Source: Prosapia bicincta
Lineage: Eukaryota; Arthropoda; Insecta; Hemiptera; Cercopidae
Reading direction: 5' to 3'
Assembly: GCA_036971475.1 (NCBI GenBank)
Contig: JBAIZL010000006.1
Location: forward strand, 13,848,705 to 13,912,704
DNA: 64,000 nt
Under the pieces are notes generated by a model that was not told where the DNA came from, did not search any database, and worked only from the letters and a program-made list of their open reading frames with translations. Shown in pieces: positions 12,351-21,355 of the stretch; the stretch's first letter is position 1, and the number at the start of each line of letters is the position of its first letter. A program made the position numbers and the translations under genes.

Positions 12351-12754
12351 TTCCGTGTTGAAATAATTTCTATGGCTAGTACTGAAAATATGACAAATTT
12401 CTTCCAATTATATTTCTTCTACAAATAATTCTGCAAATATGTTTGGGGTATATTCTTAGCTAAGTGAAATTAGTTACATTTTGAAAACATTTTACCACCG
12501 TATTTATAATTATTTTACATTTTAAATGATTTATTCTTCAATGATAATATTTTACCAGAATTATGTTGAAAAGTATTTTAATGAATTGCGTATTTAATTA
12601 AAAATTAAAAACTAATCAATATATCAATTTTATTCAATTATAATAATAATAACAATTGGTATAATTCAAAGTAAGCTATAACTAAGAAAATATTTTATAA
12701 TAAAAATTATTAACAAATAAAAGACGTACCGGAACTATAAAATTAATAATTTAA

Positions 12755-12800
12755 ACAGACACGTTTCAAAGCAAAGTCATCATCATCAGTGAATATTAAT
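12755..12800 (-). ncRNA. Hammerhead-like motif, PLE-type end
   Basis: The minus strand carries CTGATGA (12783-12789) and GAAA (12764-12767) followed by CGTGTC. Both core boxes are intact, but the sequence between them (TGATGACTTTGCTTT) makes no convincing stem II and stem I is only about two base pairs. It is probably a decayed member of the hammerhead family that ends Penelope-like elements. Confidence 0.4.
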
Positions 12801-13248
12801 AGGCTACTAAAACTCTAGCTTACTACAACTCCCTGAGTGACCATTTCCAACAGATTTGTTTTCTATTCTGACATTTTAGCCCCAATTCATCGCTTTTCCA
12901 CTCACGTAGATCTACACCCAAGTGTCCTCGTTTTTCTTTATGTCGGTATTGGACTTTGAACACTCAAAACCCACCGAGCGACCATTTTCAGTCGTTTATA
13001 ACGTTATAATTTTCTACTCCAAAAATCACAACCGTAGAAATCTACTTTAGACATTATCTCCCGTAGACCCTTACCCGTGAATCCCGGTTATATTTCGATC
13101 ACGGCATCAAACTCAGAACCTTCAAAAACCCCCGAATGTTCATTTTTCTAGCGATTTTTGGCTTCTGATATATTCTATCCATTTGCTACTCTCAGTAGCA
13201 AACCTTTGCAAATATATTTGTAAGTTGTAGTTTGTAGTAGTCAATCAA

Positions 13249-13292
13249 CACTCACTGATAAGGATGACTTCGCCTTGAAACGCGTTTGAGTG
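13249..13292 (+). ncRNA. Hammerhead-like motif with perfect stem I
   Basis: Stem I is a perfect six-base pairing of CACTCA (13249-13254) with TGAGTG (13287-13292). The first box reads CTGATAA, one base off CTGATGA. Stem II is weak, as AAGG/CCTT overlaps that box. GAAA follows at 13277-13280. Helix III is the palindrome ACGCGT (13280-13285), with T before the predicted cleavage site. Together with the opposed motif at 12755-12800 it brackets about 500 bp without an ORF. Confidence 0.45.
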
Positions 13293-14185
13293 AATAAGTT
13301 ATTAGTTTGTGAGTTTGTATACATCTATTATGTGTTATTACCATTATCTCACAAGCTATGATCAAAGAATAGTTGGAATAAAAATTGTTGTCATTTTTTA
13401 AGAATAAAACTTTCAATCCTTACTTGTTATTAAAGTTTTTTGATAATTTTTTGCTTTCAATACATAGGTGTTACTTGATCAAAATAACAATGATATTAAA
13501 TGAAAGAAAAACGTATGAATCAGTTGTAATATTGTTGCTTTACTCAATCAAAGATCTGTTTCAAGAATTGAAATAAGATTATTTGGCAGAAGGGTAGATT
13601 TCTCTTTCAGGAAGAAAGAATTGTCGTATCTTAATCGTGTAGTTCCGACTGATTATCCAGCATATTTAAATTACATTTTTATTCGACACATTGATTTTTG
13701 AGTTCTTGCGTTAAAAAATCATACGTTGGATTATTATTTACAGAATTTCATTTCCACCTCAATTTCAGAATAGTGGTTTTAGATTAGCACGTGTCTTACT
13801 GTTTATCAGTGTCAGGTTAAAAGACAGCCTGTCAAACGAAAGACAAAATATTTTCCTTTCTCTCTATTTACAAAATATTTAGTGTTTAGATGTTAAGGTT
13901 TTGTAGGATAAAACTTATTTCTAAAATGAAACGTATACATGGTTTTATTTTTATTTAATACGAGTATCTTTATTATTTAGAAAATGTTCCATGAAAATAT
14001 TAATATTTTAAACTTTGTTTCAATGAAGAATATTACAAAATAGATGCTGATATGTTTTTATTTATAACTCTTAACCTAACAAGATTTCACTCAAATATTT
14101 TAATGAAAAACCAAATACAGAAATACAATAAAATTATTGTAAAAAACCATAACAACCCAAAATTAATCAAAACTAACTAAAATTA

Positions 14186-14478
14186 CAAGTTACATGACAA
14201 TAAACCCTTATGTACATTTCGATAATCATGTCATCATCATCATCTTCACAGGGTCCGATTCCAAAATTACAATCTGTTATACAATAATTTACAAACTTTA
14301 CTGACTAGTTCTAGTTTATCAGAGGTACAAATTTGACAAAAGTCAATCTAGATTGTAAAATATTGTATTCTAGATTGTAAGTTTCAAATAATGATATGAC
14401 TTTCTGTAATTTTCTAATGATGATGACATGATTATCGAAATGTAAATTGGGGTTTAGTCTTAGGTAACTGGTAGTGTT
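14186..14478. mobile_element. Palindromic element with two hammerhead-like arms
   Basis: Left and right arms are inverted copies (about 14186-14245 and 14412-14478) around an AT-rich centre near 14340. On the right arm the plus strand reads CTAATGA, then a GATGAC/ATTATC hairpin, GAAA and ATGTAAAT. On the left arm the minus strand has the same hairpin, GAAA, the full palindrome ATGTACAT, and ACCCT/AGGGT as a possible stem I. Both first boxes carry changes. No ORF. It is inferred to be a non-autonomous derivative of a PLE terminus. Confidence 0.5.
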
Positions 14479-15399
14479 ACTTATTTCTCATTATTGTTTT
14501 GGTATTTCACTTTTGTCTATATTTGTATTGTAATATATTTTATAACTGAGATCTGGATATTCTATATATCCCAGGCTGTTAAACGCTATGTACAATTCCA
14601 GATGTTTGCTGAATAAAATTCTAACTTGCATTTATTTCTTTGTGAATTTTATTTTTTATAAGTTTTGAACAGTTTTGTAATATTGTTTGTAACATATAAT
14701 TTTATGTGTAATATAAAGGTTTAATTTTCATTGGAAGTTATTTAACCATTCTAGCGACTTTACAAAAAAATTAACAAGCACAGTTAATCGAGCAGTAATA
14801 CAAAATGTAAACCATGTTGCTAAACTAATTTCCCTTATTTACATTATCGTTTTGTATGAAACGACAGAGAGAAATACAGAACTATTATTTCAGAACAATT
14901 GTGTACATTGAGATCATATTGAAAACCTATGTGACAAGTAGGTGAATAATATGCAAAAGAGATGAGCAAAATTAAATAATAAAATTAGGGAATATCTTGG
15001 TGCAGTTTTCACTTTGGTAATAATAAAATAATTTTCAAGGTTTAATTTTTTACTGACTTTATTACACTTTTTTATTGATTTTGTACAACTTATTCAATTT
15101 ATATGCAATTGATTCAAATCTGTGGTGAATGGCAACGTTATTAAACTAATAGGTTGGATTACATATGTATGTTTCCATTCACTCTATTGATCTAATGATT
15201 TAAGTACATAGAGAATGCAACAAATATATAAAAACATAGCTTAGGTACTTCTAAAAAAATTCACTTTTACAGTTATGTAAAGTTGCTGGTAATGAGAGCC
15301 ACGAAATATTTCAAAAACATTTACAGTCTGTAAATGGGCTATACACAATCCACAAAAAGAGCAATGTGTGCAGTGCTATTTCCTATTGCCTGAAAATAA

Positions 15400-15620
15400 G
15401 TGATAGCATATGATTTCATAAAGCAGATGACTTTATGTTATATGTTATGTAGTTGAACAGTTGCTTAACGCATAGATTATGGTACTTTATCATACAAGTT
15501 GAATATTGGATTAAAAAATGACGAAATAAAATGTTTGTTTTGTGAACTAAATAGGAATTGAATTTACCCAATATTTGTATTTATATCACTTCTTTTTATG
15601 AAAGAGATCTTATATAAATA
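15400..15620. repeat. Dispersed repeat D, copy 1
   Basis: This shares 'catatga.tt.ataa..cagatgactttatgttat', 'gaacag.tg.cttaacgcatag' and, farther on, 'aa.taggaattga.ttta' with copies at 38098-38260 and 51005-51200 (same strand) and a partial inverted copy at 62575-62670. Family unknown. Confidence 0.55.
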
Positions 15621-15739
15621 TAAAAAACCTTCCATGAGAAAAAAAATGTTTGGTACTTTATATGTTGATAAACATTATTTTATTTCATTTTAGTGCAAAG
15701 AATTTAATTTTTTACTTCACATTTCTATATAATATATGT

Positions 15740-15794
15740 TGTTATATTATAACAACATAATCTATGTTGTTTTAAATTATTAAACAAAAAAACG

Positions 15795-15863
<69 letters not shown>
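15740..15863 (+). mobile_element. PLE 3' tail with (TA)n, target of the Ty3 element
   Basis: The words 'ctatgttgttttaaattattaaac' and 'aaaacgtatta' are those at 46300-46340, where they follow a PLE hammerhead. Here they run into a (TA)n array (15797-15862) that is cut by the LTR of the Ty3 element at 15864. Sequence before 15760 is not clearly PLE. Confidence 0.6.
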
Positions 15864-15865
<2 letters not shown>

Positions 15866-16157
15866 TTACGTGTTTCATTAGGTTCGAAAGAATTTTAAAA
15901 ATGATATTTATTTTTACAAACCTTTTAATCAATTAGTAAACATGTAATTTAGAAAACTGTTACATAATTTATCTTAACAAAACAAATTCAACGGATGTAC
16001 ATTCAGCTGGAGTGGAAAACGTCTGTGCGATACAGAGGCGACTTGCACAATGCCGGAGCTCTGCTCTCACCACCTATATAATACAAAAGCTGCGTACGCA
16101 GGAATTTCCTAGCATGCATTTTATTATGAAAGGTTCACATAAATCGTTCACATAACT
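15864..16157 (-). repeat. 3' LTR of the Ty3 element
   Basis: 294 bp. The minus strand starts AGTTATGTGAACG next to a purine-rich tract and ends CACGTAACT against (TA)n. A TATTATATAGG block near 16069-16079 could be the promoter TATA box. The first 73 bp are repeated at 21283-21355. Confidence 0.8.
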
Positions 16158-16176
16158 CCTCCATCCCTAAAGAAAA
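16158..16176 (-). other. Polypurine tract
   Basis: On the minus strand TTTAGGGATGGAGG lies directly before the LTR start, the place and composition of the primer for plus-strand DNA synthesis in Ty3 elements. Confidence 0.7.
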
Positions 16177-17023
16177 CTTCGGGGGTTAGCGAAGTTTCGG
16201 CATCTGTTGAAGTCCTCTTCATCACTTGGATGAGGGCGAGGTATATAAAGATGCTGAATAGGCCTCCGTAAAGGGCAATTTTCGGCATGGTTGAAGTCCT
16301 CTTCACTGGAAAAAGTAACCAGGCGAAGGTTGATCTCCAAGATCCTGTCAAATGGGTTGTCTGCGATTTCCATCGCAGTAGCCTCGTAGTTTGTAGGCGT
16401 TATTGTTTTTTGATGATGGGCATTTTACAGTCTAATTTTCTGTTTATTATAATTCAACTGAGCAAAAGTATTTGGAATTGATTAATACAATTTATAATGT
16501 GTCTTTTCTATCATAGGATAGATACAAAATGTTTATAACATATACAATTGTTATCAGAATCTAATTTATGATTAACTCTAATCGTGTTTTTAATTGAACA
16601 AAGTCTTTTACATTATAATTCCTTACTTACTATAATTACTTACTTACTTACTTAATACATTACTTTACTTCTTTTTTAATTCTACAAAATTTTCATTGAT
16701 TACGATAAAAGTTGTATATAATTTTTCATAATTTTTACCATCATTTACATTCAAATTGCCTGTTATAGATTTGATAAAGGATCCTAAACCGTTTATAAGA
16801 ATTCTCTTTTTTCTTTTGTTATCTCATTAAGAGTATAGTTTCTAATTTTCTTCAATTACAATTTTTTTGTGATTAACATATTTCAAATAATTAACAATAT
16901 TTATTACCATAAGTAGTTACATATCATTTAATTAATTAACACATACAATTAATAAAAACAATGTTGTTTAAAAGTTTATTAAAGTTTCTTGCATAGAATT
17001 AGTGGACAAAGGTATGGTAGGGA
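16177..17023 (-). other. Region between pol and 3' LTR; possible ORF3 relic
   Basis: About 850 bp lie between the integrase stop and the polypurine tract. Errantivirus-like relatives carry an env-type ORF here. Only a short open frame at 16160-16373 is seen, in which an acidic EEDFN motif occurs twice. The rest is AT-rich and full of stops. Nothing identifies it as env, so this is position-based inference only. Confidence 0.35.
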
Positions 17024-17025
17024 TT

Positions 17026-18218
17026 TTAATTTGATTGTGTTGAATATGAACAAGAAGGATTTTGGTCAATAATTACATTTCTTATCTTCTTAGGCCTTTT
17101 AATTTTCGACAAATGTATTTTGTCTTTTGTGTTATGTTGTCTAGGCTTTATTTTACCAGTTTTTCTTTCCTTATTTTTTGAAGCTATTTCTTCCTTGCTA
17201 TATTTGTTTTTCGTTTTGCTTTGCTTTTGAACTGTCTTTATATAAACTTCAGATGGTATTTCTGGAAGTGGTTCCTTGTTTATGTTTCTTTTTTCTAAAA
17301 CTTTTTCTTTAGATTTTTGATTACTATCCCTAATGTTTTCATAGGGAATTTTTGTTTTTTCTTTATGGTTTAAAACGTAGTCATTTACAATTTGTTTTTC
17401 TAAATCTATATCTAATAAAGTGTTTGAATTTATGTGTCCAAATAAGACTTCACACGGCGTTAATTTCGTGACTGAATGTATGCTATTGTTATAGGCTATT
17501 ATAGCATATTTAACTTTCTTAATTATACTGTCTTTTTTAAATTCGATTTGATTATTTAACAGCCTTATGTGTTCTATTAAAGTGGAATGAAATCTTTCAC
17601 ATATTCCGTTTGATTGGGGGTTTTGTGTGCTTATAAAATGAATTTTGATCTTATGCAGGTCTAATATCTCTTTTACAATTGTTATTAAACTCCGTTCCAT
17701 TGTCTGAGATAATAACTGTTGGTAAGCAGAAAAGTGTGAAGTAATCTAATAACTTGTCTGCAATCTCTGTAGCTTGAGAGCTTCCCAAGCGATAAGCTTG
17801 AGCGTGAGAAAGCGTCAACTATGCTGATAAAAGAATTCTTTTCTAAAGCGATTGTGTCAACGTGAATTATTTGAAATGGTCTGGCAGCAGTTGGTGTCAA
17901 ATTCATTTCTAGCTGTAAAAGAATCCTGTCGTATTTATTTCTTTGACATATGTCACACTAATTTATGAAATTTTGAATTAGTGATTTTAAATTAGGCCAA
18001 TAATATCTTCGCTTAATTTGTTCGTATGTTTCCTGTATCCCACGGTGGGGAGTTTTGCTAACATGATAATTACTTATCGTTTCTAAGGTATCTTCTTCCG
18101 AAGTTAGGTCTAACAGTTTGTTATTACACTTAACTAAATTTAATTCAGTTTTCTTGAAATATTTGGCTATGCATGATGCAAATTTCTCATAAAAGTCATC
18201 TTCAAAATATAGATTATA
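17026..18218 (-). pseudogene. Ty3 integrase region of pol
   Basis: The N-terminal zinc-binding part is visible as YH..(5)..H and CDIC near 18080-17945, with a TAG stop inside it at 17958-17960. The DDE core follows: Asp in HVDTIAL near 17860, Asp in ISDNGTEF near 17700 and Glu in NPQSNGICERFH near 17610-17575. Two frameshifts, near 17795 and 17680, break the core. A lysine-rich C-terminal tail ends at the stop at 17026. The enzyme would insert the cDNA at TATA-like sites. Confidence 0.85.
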
Positions 18219-19022
18219 TTATATTTTGGGTACCAAATACGATTTTACAAAATTAACTATGTCTTCTTTAAAATTATTTTCTGATATTTCGACTATTAAA
18301 CGAATTTTTGAAGTTCCAAATAAATTTATAATTTTTACTTTCTTCGGCTCATATTTTACTAATGATAAAAATATTTGGTTTTTTCCAAAGTTTACAGGCT
18401 CGTCGGAAATTGGTATTTCAATTTGGGTGTTTCCTTCAAAATTGAAGTGCACGGTTTGACTGTCACTTTCTTGATTGTCCTCTAAGTTGGAATTATCTGT
18501 TGCGTCGAGCTGTACGACAATAGGTTCGTTATCGTCCAGTTCTGGGAAATAACGTTGCAGTAAGTCAGCTGCAGATAAGTCAAGGTCCGGTTCTACAGTG
18601 AGTTGGGTGTTCGTTGACCTTTTATCAGTGATGTTTAATTGTATTCTGGACAATGCGTTTGCAATTTGGTTTAGTTTGCCTTTTTTGTATCTTATGTCAT
18701 AATCATATTCTTCCAATTTTAATCTCCATCTTAAAAGTTTGGAATTTGATTCTTTAACTGAAAATCACCATTGTAAAGGTTTATGGTCTGTATAAATTTT
18801 AAATTTTCTCCCAAATAAATAAGGCCTGAAATGTTTTGTGGCCCATACGATTGCTAATAATTCTTTTTCAATCGCGGAGTAATTAGTTTCGATGTCGTTT
18901 AAAGTTCTGCTGGCATACGCTATAGGAAGGTCTTTTCCATTTTTGTCCTGGCTTAAAATTGCTCCTAGTGCATAATTAGTAGCGTCTGTCGTTAGAGTAA
19001 ATTCCTTTTCAAAGTCTGGGTA
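18219..19022 (-). pseudogene. Ty3 RNase H region of pol
   Basis: In the same frame as the reverse transcriptase, the minus strand reads [17 protein letters not shown], then [17 protein letters not shown], then [12 protein letters not shown] and RWRLKLEEYDYDIRYKKGK: the RNase H domain and connection of Ty3 elements. It is cut by TAA at 19023-19025, TGA at 18765-18767 (just after KPLQW) and TAA at 18219-18221. Each looks like a point mutation because the frame is kept on both sides. The chain after 18716 reads NALSRIQLN, as in relatives. Confidence 0.85.
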
Positions 19023-20504
19023 TTATAGAAGTGGCTCATTTGTCAATATATTTTTACATGTTTCAAAGCATTCTATAAAGTCTGGATTTTCTATATTTAT
19101 TTTTGCATTTTTCTTTAAACAGTTAGTAAACGGTTTTGTTATCTTGGCGAAGTTTTTAATAAATTTTCGATAATAGCCTAATAGTCCTAAAAATCCTTTA
19201 ATTTGTTTGGTGGTTTTAGGTATTGGATAGTCCTTGATTGCCAAAATCTTTGCTGGATTGGGTTTTACGCCATTCGGTGTCACAACATGTCCCAAATATG
19301 CTACTTCTTTTCTTAAAAATTCTGTTTTATCCAGCTGTACTTTAAAGTTGGCTTTGCGTAATCTGTCGAAAACTTCTTTAAGTCTTTGTATATGTTCTTG
19401 GAGGCTAGTAGAATAAATTATAATGTCGTCTAGATAAACTAAACATGTTTCATTTTGGATGCCTCTCAGAATATTATTCATATTTCTTTGAAATGTAGGG
19501 GGGCTATTCTTTAGTCCAAAGGGCATTCTTAAAAATTCGTAGTGTCCTGTTTCTGTTGAAAACGCTGTTTTTACTATGCTATTTTTATCCATTTCTACTT
19601 GGTGAAATCCTGAGGCTAAATCTAAAGTCGTAAAATACTGAGACCGTCCTAATTTATCTAATATGACTGTAATGTTCGGCAAGGGAAATTTATCGTTAAT
19701 TTGTTTTTTGTTTAATCCTCTAAAATCTATTACTAATCGAAATTTTCTTTTGCCAGAAGCGTCTTGTTTTTTGGGTACAATCCAGACAGGAGAGTTCCAT
19801 GGAGAATTTGAAGGTCTAATAATTCCTTGTTTAAGCATGTCCTCAGTTTGTTTATTAATTTCATTCTTGTAAATCTCTGGATATCTATAATTTCTAGAGT
19901 ATACGGGAATTTCATCAGTAGTCCTAATAACATGTTTTATTTGGTTGGTAAAAGTTGAATCGTTTCCCTCAATATGGAATAAATCTGCATAATCTTCTAC
20001 TAAACTTGTTATAGCGGATTTTTCTTCTAAGTCCATATGTTCCATCCTAAATTTTGATAAATCTAAATTTTTCCTTCTCGATTTTGTTTGTTTATAATCT
20101 AATAAATTGAAATTAGTGTTCGTTTGCATTGTATCAGGTTCAAAGATATCGTATTCTTCTAAAGATTTTAATTCTAATGGTTCATACACTGTTAATTCTA
20201 CATTTTCTTCTGTGTTGTTTATTATAGGGCAATAGGCTTCTCCCTTGTGTACTGAGACTATACCCTGCGGAATTTCTAATCCATTTACGTGTTTGTATGG
20301 TAAGAGTCCTTCTCCATCTTGAATATTTTGTATTCTAAACTTAATTGTTTGGCTAGTGCGGGCTTGTATAACATAACTTGTTCCCTTTTTAGCGTTCTGT
20401 TCCTGACATTCGCCTTTATTATTATTATTATTATTATTTTGTTCTTCTGTGTTAAAATATTTAATCGGGATTTGCTTATTGTGAAATATGAATTTATCAT
20501 TCAC
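19023..20504 (-). pseudogene. Ty3 reverse transcriptase region of pol
   Basis: A 494-codon open stretch holds a complete reverse transcriptase. Motifs in order: WNSPVWIVPKK, FRLVIDFRGLN, LDLASGFHQVEM (first catalytic Asp), FLRMPFGLKNSPPTFQ, YLDDIIIYS (catalytic pair, near 19425) and YLGHVV. The Met at 20504 is not a true start: the frame continues upstream through a TGA into the protease, as expected for a Gag-Pol polyprotein. A run of AAT codons gives seven asparagines near residue 24-30. This segment is the best preserved in the element. Confidence 0.9.
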
Positions 20505-20543
20505 AAAATTTAAATTAACTTTTAATTCTTTTATATTATCTAA

Positions 20544-20924
20544 TCAAAGGAGTAAGTCGAAATCTTTATGGAAATCAAATAAATAGAATTTGGTTGTTTC
20601 TTTTCCCAAAAGTGGTAGTGTACAACTGTATTTTTCTTTTGATACTCCATGAGCTGTACTCACTTCAAATGGTTCTTGTTTTAGGGTGTTTTTGAAAAAT
20701 TGGAAAGCTATTGATTTTTTAACAAATGATCTCGTGCTTCCAGTGTCAATCAGCATCTTTAGGTTGGTCTTGGGATCGTGGATGTACGGTAGTTCGTTTG
20801 TGTCGTCTTCGATATGCATTATGGATAATGTCTTTTTATTGTGGTTAGTCCTAAAAATGATTTTGGGTATGATTGTCCTCTTGTGTGAATCCACTTGCAT
20901 TTTCCTCTTCCGTTGAATCATCAA
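20544..20924 (-). pseudogene. Ty3 aspartic protease region of pol
   Basis: The active-site motif LIDTGSTRSFV lies near 20755-20720 (minus strand), within a 126-codon frame. This retroviral-type protease processes Gag-Pol. The frame ends in TGA at 20544-20546 and continues in phase into the reverse transcriptase, so the stop is a disabling mutation. The first 74 bases overlap the gag frame in another phase, consistent with translational frameshifting between gag and pol. Confidence 0.85.
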
Positions 20925-21282
20925 AATCTATGTAGCTGTCAGGGTCCTCTTGCGGTTCATAATCCGTTTGTTCGGTCAGATGAGAGTTAGTCATCTGTTC
21001 AGTCAATCGATTCATAGTTTGATCGTAATTTTCTTCTGCTATTGGTTTCCCTGTCATCTGATAAAGTCTATTTTGTCTAATTGTGTTCCCTGTTTGACGT
21101 GTGGAAATGCTCATTGGTTCTGGTTCAAATTTTTGATGAGCTTTTAGTGGTGTGTAATTGTTAGATTGTCTCGGCTGTTGATTTTGCTGTACGTATGAGT
21201 TAGGTTTAGTAAATTGGTTAGGATTATTTTGGTAGTTGGGCCTATAATTTTGGAAGGTTTGTTTGTTAGGAATGGGTTTGCG
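20851..21282 (-). pseudogene. Ty3 gag C-terminal fragment
   Basis: The minus-strand frame is open from the deletion joint at 21282 to the stop at 20851. It is Asn/Gln/Pro-rich (NYRPNYQNNPNQF) and then acidic (PQEDPDSYIDFDDSTEEEN). No CCHC zinc knuckle is seen, as is the case in several 17.6/297-type Gags. The N-terminal capsid part is missing because of the deletion that joined 5' LTR and gag. Confidence 0.75.
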
Positions 21283-21355
21283 AAAAGCTGCGTAAGCAGG
21301 AATTTCCTAGCACGCATTTTATTATGAAAGGTTCACATAAATCGTTCACATAACT
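21283..21355 (-). repeat. Truncated 5' LTR of the Ty3 element
   Basis: 73 bp identical to the start of the 3' LTR (16085-16157) except for two substitutions. It begins AGTTATGTG after TATATA and stops abruptly at 21283 inside the LTR, where gag sequence starts. Confidence 0.85.

Larger units (their letters stand above)
15864..21355 (-). mobile_element. Ty3-type LTR retrotransposon, 17.6/297-like
   Basis: A minus-strand LTR element: a truncated 5' LTR (21283-21355), a gag tail, protease, reverse transcriptase, RNase H and integrase, a polypurine tract and a complete 3' LTR (15864-16157). The LTR begins AGTTATGTG and ends CACGTAACT, short terminal inverted repeats of the AGT...ACT kind used by 17.6 and 297 of Drosophila. 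Both flanks are TATATA, matching the TATA-like target known for that group. About 220 bp of 5' LTR, the primer-binding site and most of gag are deleted. Where the LTRs overlap (73 bp) they differ at two sites. Pol has several nonsense codons and two frameshifts, so the copy is dead. Confidence 0.88.

Noticed and set aside
16160..16373. env gene of the Ty3 element
   Set aside because: Only position suggests it; no signal peptide, membrane segment or conserved env motif could be supported.
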